64,000 nucleotides of DNA from CAYUCE01 sp964443275 (GTDB lineage Bacteria; Bipolaricaulota; Bipolaricaulia; CAYUCE01): contig CAYUCE010000002.1 of NCBI GenBank assembly GCA_964443275.1, positions 1 to 64,000 of the forward strand, read 5' to 3'. Made by a program: the position numbers and the translations under genes. How positions within the stretch are numbered: position 1 is the first letter of the stretch; each line of letters starts with the position of its first letter. Shown one piece after another: positions 37,324 through 46,872 of this stretch. The notes beneath the pieces are model-generated. The model saw nothing but the letters and a program-made list of their open reading frames with translations. It made no database searches and was not told the origin of the DNA.

Positions 37324-38235
37324 CTATTTTCTTCCGGAATCTAAATAACTATCGCCATAAAAGATCTGGTGATCTTCCCAGAGCTGCTCCAGCTTCTCCA
37401 GATATTGTGTAGAGTCCTCCTTTAGCTTAAGGCTCAATGCTGTCCCGATGGCCCCGATAAGACTGATAGGGGCAGTGAATGAATCAATGTACGAGAGAAT
37501 ACGACATTTCCCCAGTAACAAATGATCGGCATGTTCAGCCAGAGGAGAGAATTCACTATCGGTGATGACCACTGTTGTTATGTCTTCTCGTTTAGCGGCC
37601 TGCAAACATTCCACAATCTCTCGGGAGTATCTGGGGAAGTTTAACCCGATAACCAAGCTGTTCTCCGACAAGCGGGCCAGTTCGCTATAGAAGACCATTG
37701 GGGTTGAGGTTATTGCTTTTACCCCATCTCGGACCCAGCGAAGAACTGTCTCCAAGTATTCAGCTAAAGGGGAGAAGATCGTAAAAGCAACAATAACAAT
37801 CTTATCGGCAGCCAGGATCTTTTCGATGACTTCTCCCACTTCTTCAAGGTCCAGGTTTTGCAAAGTATCTTCAAGGTTGTGAAGGTCAAGCAACAGGGTC
37901 TTCACTACCGGATTGGCCTTGTCTTTCACGTGGGGATGGTATTTCTTTAACCGGTTAACGGTGGTGAGCTTGCGTTGTACCAGATCCTGAATCTTCTCCT
38001 GCAGTTCAGGATATCCTTCAAAACCACAATCCTTGGCAAATCGCACTACAGTGGATTCACTGACCTCTGTTATCTCTGCCAATTCAGCCGCAGTCATAAA
38101 GGCAACCTGGAGAAGATTGTCCAGTATAAACTTAGCGATTCTCCTCTTCTTACCCGATAGCTCTCCCCTTTTTTCTCTTATGAGCGAATCTATATCTTTC
38201 AACTTTCCACCTTCCCTATTTAGTTGCAAGTTCAA
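37324..38235 (-). CDS. RpiR-family regulator (HTH plus SIS)
   Basis: 303 residues. N-terminal RpiR helix-turn-helix (AAELAEITEVSESTVVRFAKDCGFEGYPELQ) and a SIS sugar-isomerase domain (about 130-270; IVIVAFTIFSPLAEYLETVLRW, SLVIGLNFPRYSREIVECL). Family members bind phosphosugars or related ligands; several control amino-acid or opine catabolism. The upstream-most start is TTG 38235; a second TTG at 38202 follows AAGGTGG closely and is the more likely start. It is divergent from the binding-protein gene, with a palindrome between them. Confidence 0.88.
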   Translation of the reverse strand: MNLQLNREGGKLKDIDSLIREKRGELSGKKRRIAKFILDNLLQVAFMTAAELAEITEVSESTVVRFAKDCGFEGYPELQEKIQDLVQRKLTTVNRLKKYHPHVKDKANPVVKTLLLDLHNLEDTLQNLDLEEVGEVIEKILAADKIVIVAFTIFSPLAEYLETVLRWVRDGVKAITSTPMVFYSELARLSENSLVIGLNFPRYSREIVECLQAAKREDITTVVITDSEFSPLAEHADHLLLGKCRILSYIDSFTAPISLIGAIGTALSLKLKEDSTQYLEKLEQLWEDHQIFYGDSYLDSGRK

Positions 38236-38299
38236 TTAAGATTAGCACGTTGTTACATGGCTTTCAAGGTTCTACCAACCTATCCACCAATCGCCTTTA

Positions 38300-38315
38300 T
38301 GCAAGGAATCTTGCA
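38300..38315. promoter_or_regulatory. Candidate operator palindrome
   Basis: TGCAAG, GAAT, CTTGCA, a perfect 6-bp inverted repeat placed 12 bases before the -35 box of the binding-protein promoter and upstream of the divergent RpiR gene. It is a plausible RpiR-type binding site; not proven. Confidence 0.4.
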
Positions 38316-38327
38316 CTCTCCCTAAAC

Positions 38328-38356
38328 TTGACAGAAAAGTTGAATTATGTTATAAT
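38328..38356 (+). promoter_or_regulatory. Consensus promoter of the importer operon
   Basis: TTGACA (38328-38333), exactly 17 bases, TATAAT (38351-38356): a perfect consensus sigma-70/sigma-A promoter. The transcript would carry a leader of about 170 nt before the binding-protein ATG, including a GGAGGTGAT (about 38440) not followed by an ordinary start codon. Confidence 0.85.
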
Positions 38357-38532
38357 AATTAAAACTATTTTCCAAGAAATTTAAGTCAAGTAAGGATATA
38401 GACCCAAGGGAAGTGTAACTTGGCTGATTTTGTAGACGGAGGTGATATATAGTAGAGACCTTACTCAACTTATGAGATGTATCAAGACAGAGGAACTAGA
38501 ATTACAAAAGAAATATAAGGAGGTAGACAGAA

Positions 38533-40107
38533 ATGGCAAAACGTCTAATCACATTTTTTGTGCTAATTAGTTTACTTGCATTCGCAAATTCTGTTGGTAC
38601 GCCTCAGTCAGAAAAATATGGCGGAACGGTTCACTTCGGAATTTCCACAACACTTCCGTCGTTGAACCCCCTTAAAGGAGTAGCACCCTCAACTCGAGGT
38701 GGGACTCGGACTATTCTCACAGTTTATCGAGGCTTACTTGGATTTAATTCTGACAGTGAGTTAGTCCCTGAATTGGCAGAAAGTTACGAAACCTCAGATA
38801 ATAAAACTTGGGGTTTTCGTCTGCGTGAAAACGCGAAATTTCATAATGGTGAACCGGTAATAGCCGAAGATGTTAAATTTACATTTGACTGGATTCGTGA
38901 CCCTGATAATGGTGCTTTTGGCTATCAGTACTTAAAGAGAATTAAAAACACCACAATAGTTGATAAGCATACCATAGAAATTGAACTTAAATCTCCAGAT
39001 GCAACTTTTGCTTCACTGCTAACTCAAGCTTGCGCGGTTATTGTTTCAAAAGACTGGTGGCAAGATCCCGAAACTAATCCAGACATTGAAATGATGGGTG
39101 CAGGACCTTTTAAGTTTGAAGATTTAGTCGAAGGAGTAAAAGTTGTGACCAAGCGATTTGACGATTTCTACAAAGAGGGGTTCCCGTACCTAGATAAGAT
39201 GGTTGTTCACTTCTATCCCGATGAAGAAAGTAGAATTAATGCCTTGCTGGCTGGTGATTTGGATATTATAGGTTATCCGCCTTGGAGATACATGAAGAAG
39301 ATAGATGCTGACCCAAATTATGAATTGGAACTTGCCTCAGGCGTTTTAATGACCGTAGCTTTCAATCTAACGGTGGAACCTTGGACTAACATAAAAGTTC
39401 GAGAGGCCATCAGTTACGCTCTAAAACGCGATGACTACGTAGAAGGTGTTTTCTATGGCTATGCGGAGCCAATACGGGGCCCTTTGACACCTCCTGACAT
39501 GAAACAGTGGTATCATGAGGGGCTAGCTGAGTTCTTTGAATACAATCCAGAAAAGGCAAAGAGACTACTTGCTGAGGCAGGTTATCCTGATGGCTTTAAG
39601 ACAACAATCTTCTCAAACTATACATATGGGATGTACAAAAGAACCGCAGAAATTCTGCAAAGACAATTAAAAGAAGTGGGAATTGAAGGGGAACTTGAGC
39701 TAGTCGATTGGCCCGAGCAGGTAGAGAGATCCTGGAGCGGTAACTTTACAGGTCTAAAAGTAATAGGTACACTTTTCTTTTATCCAGATCCTGACTCTTA
39801 TGTGACCACAATAGGTATTTCTGCAAAGCCTACGTTCGCATCATATGGTATAGAATCTGGAGATGTCAAAGTTCCGCTAATGAAACAAGCCCTAGAGGAA
39901 GCTCGAACTGCCGTAACAACAAAAAAAAGAGACGAATGGTATCGTGCATTCGAAGGACTTTTCCTTGCTAAGTTTCTACAGATACCTCTCGTTGGTAGAT
40001 ATGATGGGACTGCTCTGAGTAAACGAGTTCAAAATTACGATCCTCCTTGTGGACAACTCACCGGCTTTAGTGCTTTTGCACATGATTATATCTGGCTGGA
40101 ACATTAA
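38533..40107 (+). CDS. Oligopeptide-type ABC transporter substrate-binding protein
   Basis: 524 residues, SBP_bac_5 (DppA/OppA) family, exported by a signal peptide (AKRLITFFVLISLLAFANS). VPELAESYETSDNKTWGFRLRENAKFHNGEPVIAEDVKFTFDW is the family signature region; NPEKAKRLLAEAGYPDGF is near residue 340. There is no lipobox. The ligand may be a peptide, opine, or other amide or amine. Ribosome-binding site AAGGAGG. A/T-rich codons are used more than in the core genes, hinting at a separate origin. Confidence 0.93.
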   Translation: MAKRLITFFVLISLLAFANSVGTPQSEKYGGTVHFGISTTLPSLNPLKGVAPSTRGGTRTILTVYRGLLGFNSDSELVPELAESYETSDNKTWGFRLRENAKFHNGEPVIAEDVKFTFDWIRDPDNGAFGYQYLKRIKNTTIVDKHTIEIELKSPDATFASLLTQACAVIVSKDWWQDPETNPDIEMMGAGPFKFEDLVEGVKVVTKRFDDFYKEGFPYLDKMVVHFYPDEESRINALLAGDLDIIGYPPWRYMKKIDADPNYELELASGVLMTVAFNLTVEPWTNIKVREAISYALKRDDYVEGVFYGYAEPIRGPLTPPDMKQWYHEGLAEFFEYNPEKAKRLLAEAGYPDGFKTTIFSNYTYGMYKRTAEILQRQLKEVGIEGELELVDWPEQVERSWSGNFTGLKVIGTLFFYPDPDSYVTTIGISAKPTFASYGIESGDVKVPLMKQALEEARTAVTTKKRDEWYRAFEGLFLAKFLQIPLVGRYDGTALSKRVQNYDPPCGQLTGFSAFAHDYIWLEH

Positions 40108-40190
40108 CAGGATTTCAAAAGGAAATATGCTTTAACACATGTGTAAACTTTGTACTTGATATTTTCGGAGCGGAAACTAGAAATAAATAC

Positions 40191-40231
40191 ACATATTCAC
40201 AGGAGCTTTTCAAAAGCTCCTGTGAATATGT
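40191..40231 (+). other. Perfect 20-bp hairpin after the binding-protein gene
   Basis: The 20 bases at 40191-40210 are exactly inverted at 40212-40231 around a single C (core AGGAGCTTTT/AAAAGCTCCT). No T-run follows. Such intercistronic hairpins commonly protect the upstream mRNA so that binding protein is made in excess of permeases. The rest of the 430-base gap (40108-40538) holds no gene I can support. Confidence 0.7.
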
Positions 40232-40538
40232 CCTATCGCAAAATTCTTACTAGTGTGCGAGGCAGACTACTTCCACATTTACACATCGGACCAAAGGTTA
40301 TTGTAAATACCATCTATACTATGCGGTATTTGACAAGATTACGTTGCCCATTGTTTCTGTATTCTTTTCTTAAAAGAAATAGATTTAAGAAATGCCAACC
40401 TCTGGTATTTTCACCTTTGGAAGGTCCGCTTTCCCAAGAGAAGTTAGCTTTTAAGCCACGACTTGTAAGTAAAAAGGAAACCTGCAAAATTCGCTTAAAA
40501 ATATAGCATTTACATTCGCAAAATGAGGCTGTGAAGCA

Positions 40539-41504
40539 ATGTCGATATATGCATTCATAGTTAGACGTTTATTTGTAAGCTTCGGTACAATACTTATCAT
40601 TACTGTTGTGGTATTTTCCTTTTTACACCTACTTCCTGGTGATCCCGCTCAGATGATCCTCGGTGGTGGTACAGAAGGAGGCACTATAAATGAAGAGCAA
40701 CTACAACGTATCAGACAGGAATTAAATTTAGATAAACCACTGCATATTCAATATTTTCTCTTTCTAAAAAACGCTCTCCAAGGTAATTTGGGGAAATCCT
40801 ATTACAACGATCAGCCTGTTTCCAATGTGTTATTAATACGCTTCCAGAGATCATTCGAATTGGTCATATTGAGTTTTCTACTCGCGGTACCAGTTGGTAT
40901 ATCTCTTGGCGTATTAGCAGGCATACATAGTGGAAGATACCTTAGCACGATTATTGTTCTACTCTCTGTTTTAGGCATATCTCTTCCTGTTTACGTACTG
41001 GGTCCGCTTTTTATAAAAATATTTTCCTTGCAATTAAGTTGGCTGCCAACATCAGGATATGTTCTCATAAGTGAGAGTACTGTGAAGCATATACAATCTC
41101 TTGTACTTCCGGTAACCACACTGTCTTTGGGCCTAATAGCAATGATTAGTAGAATACAGCGATCAAGTCTTTTAGAAGTTCTCCACTCCGAATATATAAC
41201 CACCGCAAGATCAAAAGGGCTTAATGAAGGGATAGTAATGACCAAACATGCGCTTCGGAATGCTGTAATCCCCGTTATCTCAATAGGTAGTGTACAATTA
41301 GCCCGTTTAGTAGGAGGGACTGTGGTTTTAGAAACCGTTTTTACCTACCCCGGATTAGGATTGCTACTGAAGGAATCTATTATGAGACGTGATCTACCTG
41401 TTATCCTAGGTATTGCACTTCTGGTTGGAATTACTTTTAGCATCATTAACTTACTCGTTGACTTGGCTTATTGTTTCTTGGATCCCAGGATTAGGTATGA
41501 TTAA
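40539..41504 (+). CDS. ABC transporter permease (DppB type)
   Basis: 321-residue inner-membrane permease with six predicted helices. Typical start FIVRRLFVSFGTILIITVVVFSFLHLLPGDPA; the ATPase-contacting EAA-type loop is YITTARSKGLNEGIVMTKHALRNAVIPV split over about 205-230; ends LVDLAYCFLDPRIRYD. It pairs with the next gene. No ATPase gene is present in the cluster. Confidence 0.93.
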   Translation: MSIYAFIVRRLFVSFGTILIITVVVFSFLHLLPGDPAQMILGGGTEGGTINEEQLQRIRQELNLDKPLHIQYFLFLKNALQGNLGKSYYNDQPVSNVLLIRFQRSFELVILSFLLAVPVGISLGVLAGIHSGRYLSTIIVLLSVLGISLPVYVLGPLFIKIFSLQLSWLPTSGYVLISESTVKHIQSLVLPVTTLSLGLIAMISRIQRSSLLEVLHSEYITTARSKGLNEGIVMTKHALRNAVIPVISIGSVQLARLVGGTVVLETVFTYPGLGLLLKESIMRRDLPVILGIALLVGITFSIINLLVDLAYCFLDPRIRYD

Positions 41505-42354
41505 TCTTAAACAGGAATTATGCAATAAAATGAAACTTTTACGTGATTTCCGTGTTACTATAAGCTCGATAATTATCCTCGCCTTGCTACTGTTATCTCT
41601 CTTGGCACCAGTTCTTCCAGTAAGAGATCCCTTTGAGATGAATTTCTCGAATATGTTAGAGGGACGAAGCAGCAGTTTTTTACTAGGTACAGACGAATAC
41701 GGTCGTGATTTGTTAAGCAGGATACTATACGGCACAAGAGTAACCCTTTCAGTAGCTTTTGCAGCTACCACTATTGCGGCAATTCTTGGTTGCTTACTTG
41801 GTATATGTTCAGCATATTTTAGAGGATGGTCAGAAACATTCCTTATGCGAATTACAGAAGTTCTGGTATCATTTCCTCCCGTTTTACTGGCAATGATAGT
41901 GGTTGGACTTTGGGGACCGGGGATGAGAAATTTAATTCTAAGTATAGGAGTAATTCATTCTCCTATGTTTGCCCGACTGAGCTACGGAGTAACCAAATCA
42001 GAGCGAGAGAGAGAGTACGTTAAAGCCAGCAAATCATTGGGAGCATCAAATACTTGGATAATTGCTAAAGTGTTGTTACCCAACATCGCAGCACCTATCA
42101 TTGTGCAATTTGCAGTCAACTTTGCTTGGGCAGCTCTTCTTGCTGGAGGCCTGAGTTTCCTTGGATTAGGGATCATTCCTCCCCGGCCTTCGCTTGGAAA
42201 TATTCTTGCAGGTGCTCGCAGTTATATGGCCTTGAACTGGTCATATTTTCTCTGGCCTGCTGTTGTACTTGGCACTCTAATAACGGCTGTGAATATTTTA
42301 AGTGAAGGGTTGCGCGAAGCGCTGGATCCAAAGCAGCGGGGGTCAATTGTCTGA
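41497..42354 (+). CDS. ABC transporter permease (DppC type)
   Basis: 285 residues from ATG 41497, which overlaps the end of the preceding permease by 8 bases and has AGGA six bases upstream; the frame is open further upstream but that part lies inside the other gene. ATG 41530 is an alternative. Contains FLLGTDEYGRDLLSRILYG, the EAA loop region (REYVKASKSLGASNTWIIAK) and the C-terminal ILSEGLREALDPK typical of DppC/OppC proteins. Confidence 0.92.
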   Translation: MINLKQELCNKMKLLRDFRVTISSIIILALLLLSLLAPVLPVRDPFEMNFSNMLEGRSSSFLLGTDEYGRDLLSRILYGTRVTLSVAFAATTIAAILGCLLGICSAYFRGWSETFLMRITEVLVSFPPVLLAMIVVGLWGPGMRNLILSIGVIHSPMFARLSYGVTKSEREREYVKASKSLGASNTWIIAKVLLPNIAAPIIVQFAVNFAWAALLAGGLSFLGLGIIPPRPSLGNILAGARSYMALNWSYFLWPAVVLGTLITAVNILSEGLREALDPKQRGSIV

Positions 42355-42447
42355 TAAATGCATAAAGGTAGATGCGTGGTATTTATAGATGTAGTGGGGA
42401 AAGCAGGCGAAGATTAGATATGAACGTAAAGATAAAAGGAGGTAGAC

Positions 42448-43128
42448 ATGCAAAATCTCAAGGAAAAACGAGGAGATCAAACCTACGAGACATATCAATC
42501 GATTTCAGTAGATTACATAAAAGGTGGATATCTTGATGGCACAATCGGCTTTGGAGCAAAGCCAGCAATTATTGTTATTGATTATCAAAAGGCGTTTACT
42601 ACTTTTGAAGCGACTCTAGGCACAAGTGACTTAATCCAACAAGGAGTTGAAAATACAGCCATTCTTCTAAAAGAAGCTAGGAAAAAAGGAGTGCAGATTT
42701 TCTTTACCAATGTTGCCTGGAGAGAAGATAGGAAAGATTTTGGGATGTGGAAGGGTAAAATGACACAATGTCTAAAAGAGGCTACTTTGGGTACTTGGGG
42801 CGTAGAAGTAGATGACAGACTAAAAATGGAAGACGGCGATATTTTCTTCTACAAAAAGTGGCCCTCAGCTTTCCATGGCACGCCTCTCAGCACTTATTTA
42901 ACCACAAAGGGAATTGATACTTTAATCGTAACTGGCTGCACCACCTCCGGATGTGTTAGGGGAACAATCTATGATTCTTTCTCTAGTGGTTTTAGAACCA
43001 TCGTTCCTTATGGCTGCGTAGGTGACATAATTCAATCTGCACATGAGCAAAATCTTGCAGATATCCATAAGAGATATGCCGATGTTCTCCCATTAGAAAA
43101 GGTTATTACCTATATACGTGAGCTTTAG
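42448..43128 (+). CDS. Isochorismatase-family cysteine hydrolase (N-carbamoyl amidase-like)
   Basis: 226 residues. The catalytic triad of the cysteine hydrolase family is visible: Asp45 in VIDYQKAF, Lys in YKKWPSAFHGT, and the nucleophilic Cys in TTSGCVRGT. This last motif and the AFHGTPLSTYL segment resemble N-carbamoylsarcosine amidohydrolase more than true isochorismatases, so it probably splits an N-carbamoyl or other amide bond. Strong ribosome-binding site AAAGGAGG. It follows the first permease pair. Confidence 0.85.
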   Translation: MQNLKEKRGDQTYETYQSISVDYIKGGYLDGTIGFGAKPAIIVIDYQKAFTTFEATLGTSDLIQQGVENTAILLKEARKKGVQIFFTNVAWREDRKDFGMWKGKMTQCLKEATLGTWGVEVDDRLKMEDGDIFFYKKWPSAFHGTPLSTYLTTKGIDTLIVTGCTTSGCVRGTIYDSFSSGFRTIVPYGCVGDIIQSAHEQNLADIHKRYADVLPLEKVITYIREL

Positions 43129-43314
43129 TAATTTCTAGCAATTTCTCTGTAAAGATGTTTAAATCATGTCTTTGAATCCATGATTATAGTAAGAATATAT
43201 AGAAGTTGAGAAGTGAGACAATAAGTTTTCGTAAAGGAAAGTCATGTATGATTATACTTTTGCAGAATTTTTGCTTCCAACTGAGAATTTTAAGATCTAG
43301 CGAAAGGAATATTT

Positions 43315-44778
43315 ATGTATGGAGAAAGAAACTTCTTATCCTCTGAGCGGCCCTATCTCCGTGTTCTCTCAGAAAAACAGTTAGAGAATCTCCATTTTGC
43401 TTCTCTGCGCGTGCTGGAGAGAACGGGGATGATTTTTAACTCTTCTCAAGCTGTTGACCTGCTTCTTTCGGCCGGTGGCCGAAGAGTTGAAGGAAATAGA
43501 ATTTCGATTCCTTCTCATTTAATTGATAAATCTCTCAAGAGCGCGCCTAAGCAAATAAGGATTAGTGATCGAGAGGGTGATTCCATGATGCTCCTATCGG
43601 GCCACAATGTCTATTACGGTACTGGGTCCGATCTTCCTAGTGTCATTGATCCATATTCCGGTGAGAAGCGTGCCTCATTAGCAAAAGATGTGGGTAACTT
43701 CGCCAGGGTCTGTGACTATTTACCAAACATTGATTTTGTGATGTCTATGGCACTGGCTTCCGATCACCCTGTGGAAGTAGCCGATTTATATCATTTTTTA
43801 CAGATGGTTAGCAATACGACGCTGCCCATACTCTTTACTGCTTCTAATCGTGAAAGTTTAGAATACATTTACCAAATGTGTCTGGCCATAAGGGGTAGCG
43901 AACAAGCATTGACAAAAGAGCCCTTTATAATTCACTATGCCGAACCTAGCAGTCCACTACAGCATAGTAAAGATGCTGTTGACAAACTTCTTTTCTGCGC
44001 GAAGCACGGAATTCCGGTCACTTATCCATCCGGAACTTCTCTCGGAGTTACCGCCCCAGTCACTATCGCCGGTGCTATGGTTATGGCAAACGCAGAGTTT
44101 CTTGGTGGACTCGTTTTAAGTCAACTAACACAGGAAGGGGCTCCCATCATTTACGGTGGTGGGAATTCAGCGATGGATATGCGCACCATGGCGTATCTCT
44201 ATGCAGCCCCCGAAAATTGGCTTAATGGAATGATAGTCCGGGAACTATCCTCCTACTATAGGTTACCATGTTTTGGGGAAGGTGGCTGCGGTGATGCTAA
44301 GACCTTCGACCAACAAGCAAGTAGTGAGGCCACAAGCACATTGTTAGTTACTAGTCTGATTGGTACAAACCTTATACATGATGTGGGATACATCGAGTCA
44401 GGCAAGACAGGTTCCTATGGAATGCTTTTGCTATCTGATGACGTTATTGGACAAATTAAACGTTTTCTCCGTGGGGTCGAGGTATCGAATGAAACCCTAG
44501 CAGTAGAAGTATTAGACAGAGTTGGACCAGGAGGTAATTTTCTCACCGATCAACATACTCTAAACCATTTTAAGGATTCAATTTATAATCCAAATTATTT
44601 TGATCGCCAAACCTTTAGTCAGTGGGTAAAACAAGGCAAAAAAGCACTTGGTCAAGTATTGAACGAGAAAGCTAGATGGATTTTGGAAAATCATGAACCT
44701 AAACCTTTACCAGAAGGAGTTAAGCAGAAGATAAATACCATCATTCAAAAAGCCGAGGAACAAAGGGAAAGAACGTAA
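43315..44778 (+). CDS. MttB-family methyltransferase, non-pyrrolysine type
   Basis: 487 residues of the trimethylamine methyltransferase (MttB, COG5598) family: ERTGMIFNSSQAVDLLLSAG, YYGTGSDLPSVIDPYSG, YPSGTSLGVTAPVTIAGAMV, YGGGNSAMDMRT. The frame contains no in-frame amber, so it is one of the non-pyrrolysine members, whose characterised relatives demethylate quaternary amines such as glycine betaine, proline betaine or carnitine, passing the methyl group to a corrinoid protein. No corrinoid protein gene is in the window. Ribosome-binding site AAAGGAA. Confidence 0.9.
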   Translation: MYGERNFLSSERPYLRVLSEKQLENLHFASLRVLERTGMIFNSSQAVDLLLSAGGRRVEGNRISIPSHLIDKSLKSAPKQIRISDREGDSMMLLSGHNVYYGTGSDLPSVIDPYSGEKRASLAKDVGNFARVCDYLPNIDFVMSMALASDHPVEVADLYHFLQMVSNTTLPILFTASNRESLEYIYQMCLAIRGSEQALTKEPFIIHYAEPSSPLQHSKDAVDKLLFCAKHGIPVTYPSGTSLGVTAPVTIAGAMVMANAEFLGGLVLSQLTQEGAPIIYGGGNSAMDMRTMAYLYAAPENWLNGMIVRELSSYYRLPCFGEGGCGDAKTFDQQASSEATSTLLVTSLIGTNLIHDVGYIESGKTGSYGMLLLSDDVIGQIKRFLRGVEVSNETLAVEVLDRVGPGGNFLTDQHTLNHFKDSIYNPNYFDRQTFSQWVKQGKKALGQVLNEKARWILENHEPKPLPEGVKQKINTIIQKAEEQRERT

Positions 44779-44824
44779 TAACATTCTTGTATGATTTTGT
44801 GAACAACTAAAAGGAGGATATAAA

Positions 44825-45808
44825 TTGGAAAATGCTTTTGATTTTGTGAAACTTCATGCAGGTTGGGATGAGTGTATATTGATTTTTGGGGAGCAATTGC
44901 CCAAAGGTGAAGAGCTTAACATTAGCTTATCTCTATTAAAGAAACCAAGCATTGGTGGAACGGAGGTTGGAATCCTCTATCCTCCTAACGATTCAGGGGA
45001 TATCAGGGTTAAGATAGTTGATGCTACCAGCAATAGCTATATACGAATGTGTGGAGGACTCACACAATCTTTAGGAAAAGCCATTGTTGAAACCAATATC
45101 GGTGAAAAGCTAGGGATAACGATACCTGATGGAACGCAAGAAGTCCTATTAGAAACAGATGCCGGGCTTATTCCCATTGAAATCGAGGTTCAAAATCACA
45201 TCACCCGGAAGGTAGTCACTAAAATGGATTCTTACCTTACTGATTGTTATGAACGTGGAGTTGAGTTGGAAAAACTAGATGGAATGTCCGTGGTAGATGT
45301 CGGTATTAATGAGGAAGAAAAGGAGTTTTTGGTTATCGATATTGAAGAGCTATCGAGACGGTTCTCTAAAGTTAATTTTTTTAAGAGGGAAGAGGCTGCT
45401 CTGAATATCTTAGAAGAGGTTTACCGCAAGTTTCTCAGTTCACGCGAAATGTCTTTGAAATATTTATATGGTGCCCTATATCAGCTTAAAGAGTCAGGGG
45501 CAGAAAAGAGGATTCAAACTGTATTCCGCTTCTTTCCATGGGATTATTCACCAGGGGATAATTTGGAGTTCGCTTGCGGTACTGGGACAATAGCCATTGG
45601 TATCGCCATGTATGAGCGCGGACAGATAGATTTTTCTGATGGAACTGAAAACTTATTTTTAACCGTTGGTGGAAAACACCTTCCCTCAGGAACAAGAGCG
45701 AAAACTCACTTACAACTGGAGGGTACGAAGCAGGGGATAACAAGTGCCCGATTTAGCCATGACCGTATTGAAATAGTAGCCAGTGGCAAGATCTACATTA
45801 CTGCATGA
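44825..45808 (+). CDS. Proline racemase/DapF-like isomerase
   Basis: 327 residues beginning with TTG behind AAAGGAGG. The two halves carry the two active-site cysteines expected of cofactor-independent racemases: Cys76 in SYIRMCGGLTQSLGKAIVE and Cys near 250 in EFACGTGTIAIG. VLLETDAGLIPIEI after the first half is like proline racemases; CGTGT like both proline racemase and diaminopimelate epimerase. The substrate cannot be read; in this cluster it may act on an amino-acid derivative or a ring compound. Identity to any studied member is likely low. Confidence 0.75.
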   Translation: MENAFDFVKLHAGWDECILIFGEQLPKGEELNISLSLLKKPSIGGTEVGILYPPNDSGDIRVKIVDATSNSYIRMCGGLTQSLGKAIVETNIGEKLGITIPDGTQEVLLETDAGLIPIEIEVQNHITRKVVTKMDSYLTDCYERGVELEKLDGMSVVDVGINEEEKEFLVIDIEELSRRFSKVNFFKREEAALNILEEVYRKFLSSREMSLKYLYGALYQLKESGAEKRIQTVFRFFPWDYSPGDNLEFACGTGTIAIGIAMYERGQIDFSDGTENLFLTVGGKHLPSGTRAKTHLQLEGTKQGITSARFSHDRIEIVASGKIYITA

Positions 45809-45934
45809 TTTTTCCCTCTAGACGCTGCTAAGACTGAGTTAGTAGCATGGCTATTAACAAATCCGAAATAAATATTAGTAGAAAGAAACGATGCTCAGTA
45901 ACTGCTAGAGCGATAGCAAAGTGTAGGTGATCAA

Positions 45935-46861
45935 ATGGGGATCACCCAATATTTCATAAGACGTTTACTGTTAATCATTCCAGTAATACTGGTGGTTTCA
46001 GTAGTTAATTTCTCGATGCTCCATTTGGCCCCAGGTGATCCTGTACGGGTAATGGTTAACCCTCGAATGGGTGAGGAGGCCATTCAACAAAAACGCAAAG
46101 AGTTGGGATTGGACAAACCACTCTTTATTCAATATTTGAACTTTATGAAGAGGATAATTACAGGCAACCTGGGACGCTCAATCTACACCAGGGAGCGTAT
46201 CGAAGCTATGATACTGCGGCGTCTATCAAACACATTAATCTTGGGAATCACTGCTCTCACTCTGGCTTTTCTTATTGCAATACCTTTTGGTACTTTGGCT
46301 GCGAAATACCGTGGAAGGTTACTAGATTACGCTTCTATGTTTGCAGCCCTTGTTGGCCTTTCTATGCCCCAATTTTGGCTGGGGCTAGTACTAATGCTGG
46401 TGTTTGCAATAAAACTTGGGTGGTTCCCAGTGGCTGGTTACGGAGACTTAAGACATCTTGTGCTTCCCGCTATCACCCTTGCTGCATATTTTACAGGTCT
46501 TATGACCCGATTGAACCGTTCTAGCTTGCTGGAAGTGATGGGAAAAGACTACATGTTTACCGCCCGAGCCAAGGGACTTTCTGAGGTAACTGTGCTTTTC
46601 AAACACGGACTGCGTAACTCTTTGACTACCGTAATTTCCTTCTTGGGATTACAGGTTGGCTGGCTAGTAGGGGGAGCGGTAATGGTGGAATTCGTTTTTA
46701 ATAGGCCGGGGTTGGGAAGATTGATCGTACAATCCCTTTATCGGCGGGATTATCCGGTAATACAGATTCTTTTACTTATTCTGGTTACCTCAGTTATATT
46801 GGGAAATTTACTAGCCGATCTATGCTATGCAACGGTCAACCCAAAAATTAGATATAAATAG
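45935..46861 (+). CDS. ABC transporter permease (DppB type), second pair
   Basis: 308-residue permease with six helices: FIRRLLLIIPVILVVSVVNFSMLHLAPGDPV at the start, EAA loop region in YMFTARAKGLSEVTVLFKHGLRNSL, end LADLCYATVNPKIRYK. It is distinct in sequence from the DppB copy at 40539. No second binding protein or ATPase accompanies this pair, so it probably shares components encoded elsewhere. Confidence 0.93.
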   Translation: MGITQYFIRRLLLIIPVILVVSVVNFSMLHLAPGDPVRVMVNPRMGEEAIQQKRKELGLDKPLFIQYLNFMKRIITGNLGRSIYTRERIEAMILRRLSNTLILGITALTLAFLIAIPFGTLAAKYRGRLLDYASMFAALVGLSMPQFWLGLVLMLVFAIKLGWFPVAGYGDLRHLVLPAITLAAYFTGLMTRLNRSSLLEVMGKDYMFTARAKGLSEVTVLFKHGLRNSLTTVISFLGLQVGWLVGGAVMVEFVFNRPGLGRLIVQSLYRRDYPVIQILLLILVTSVILGNLLADLCYATVNPKIRYK

Positions 46862-46872
46862 GGTCAGTTGCC

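Noticed and set aside
40150..40506. 118-residue plus-strand open frame between the binding-protein and permease genes
   Set aside because: It runs through the perfect hairpin, has no ribosome-binding site or recognisable domain, and has an unlikely composition.
43315..44778. Pyrrolysine in the MttB-family protein
   Set aside because: The frame has no internal TAG and ends with TAA, so it is a non-pyrrolysine member.
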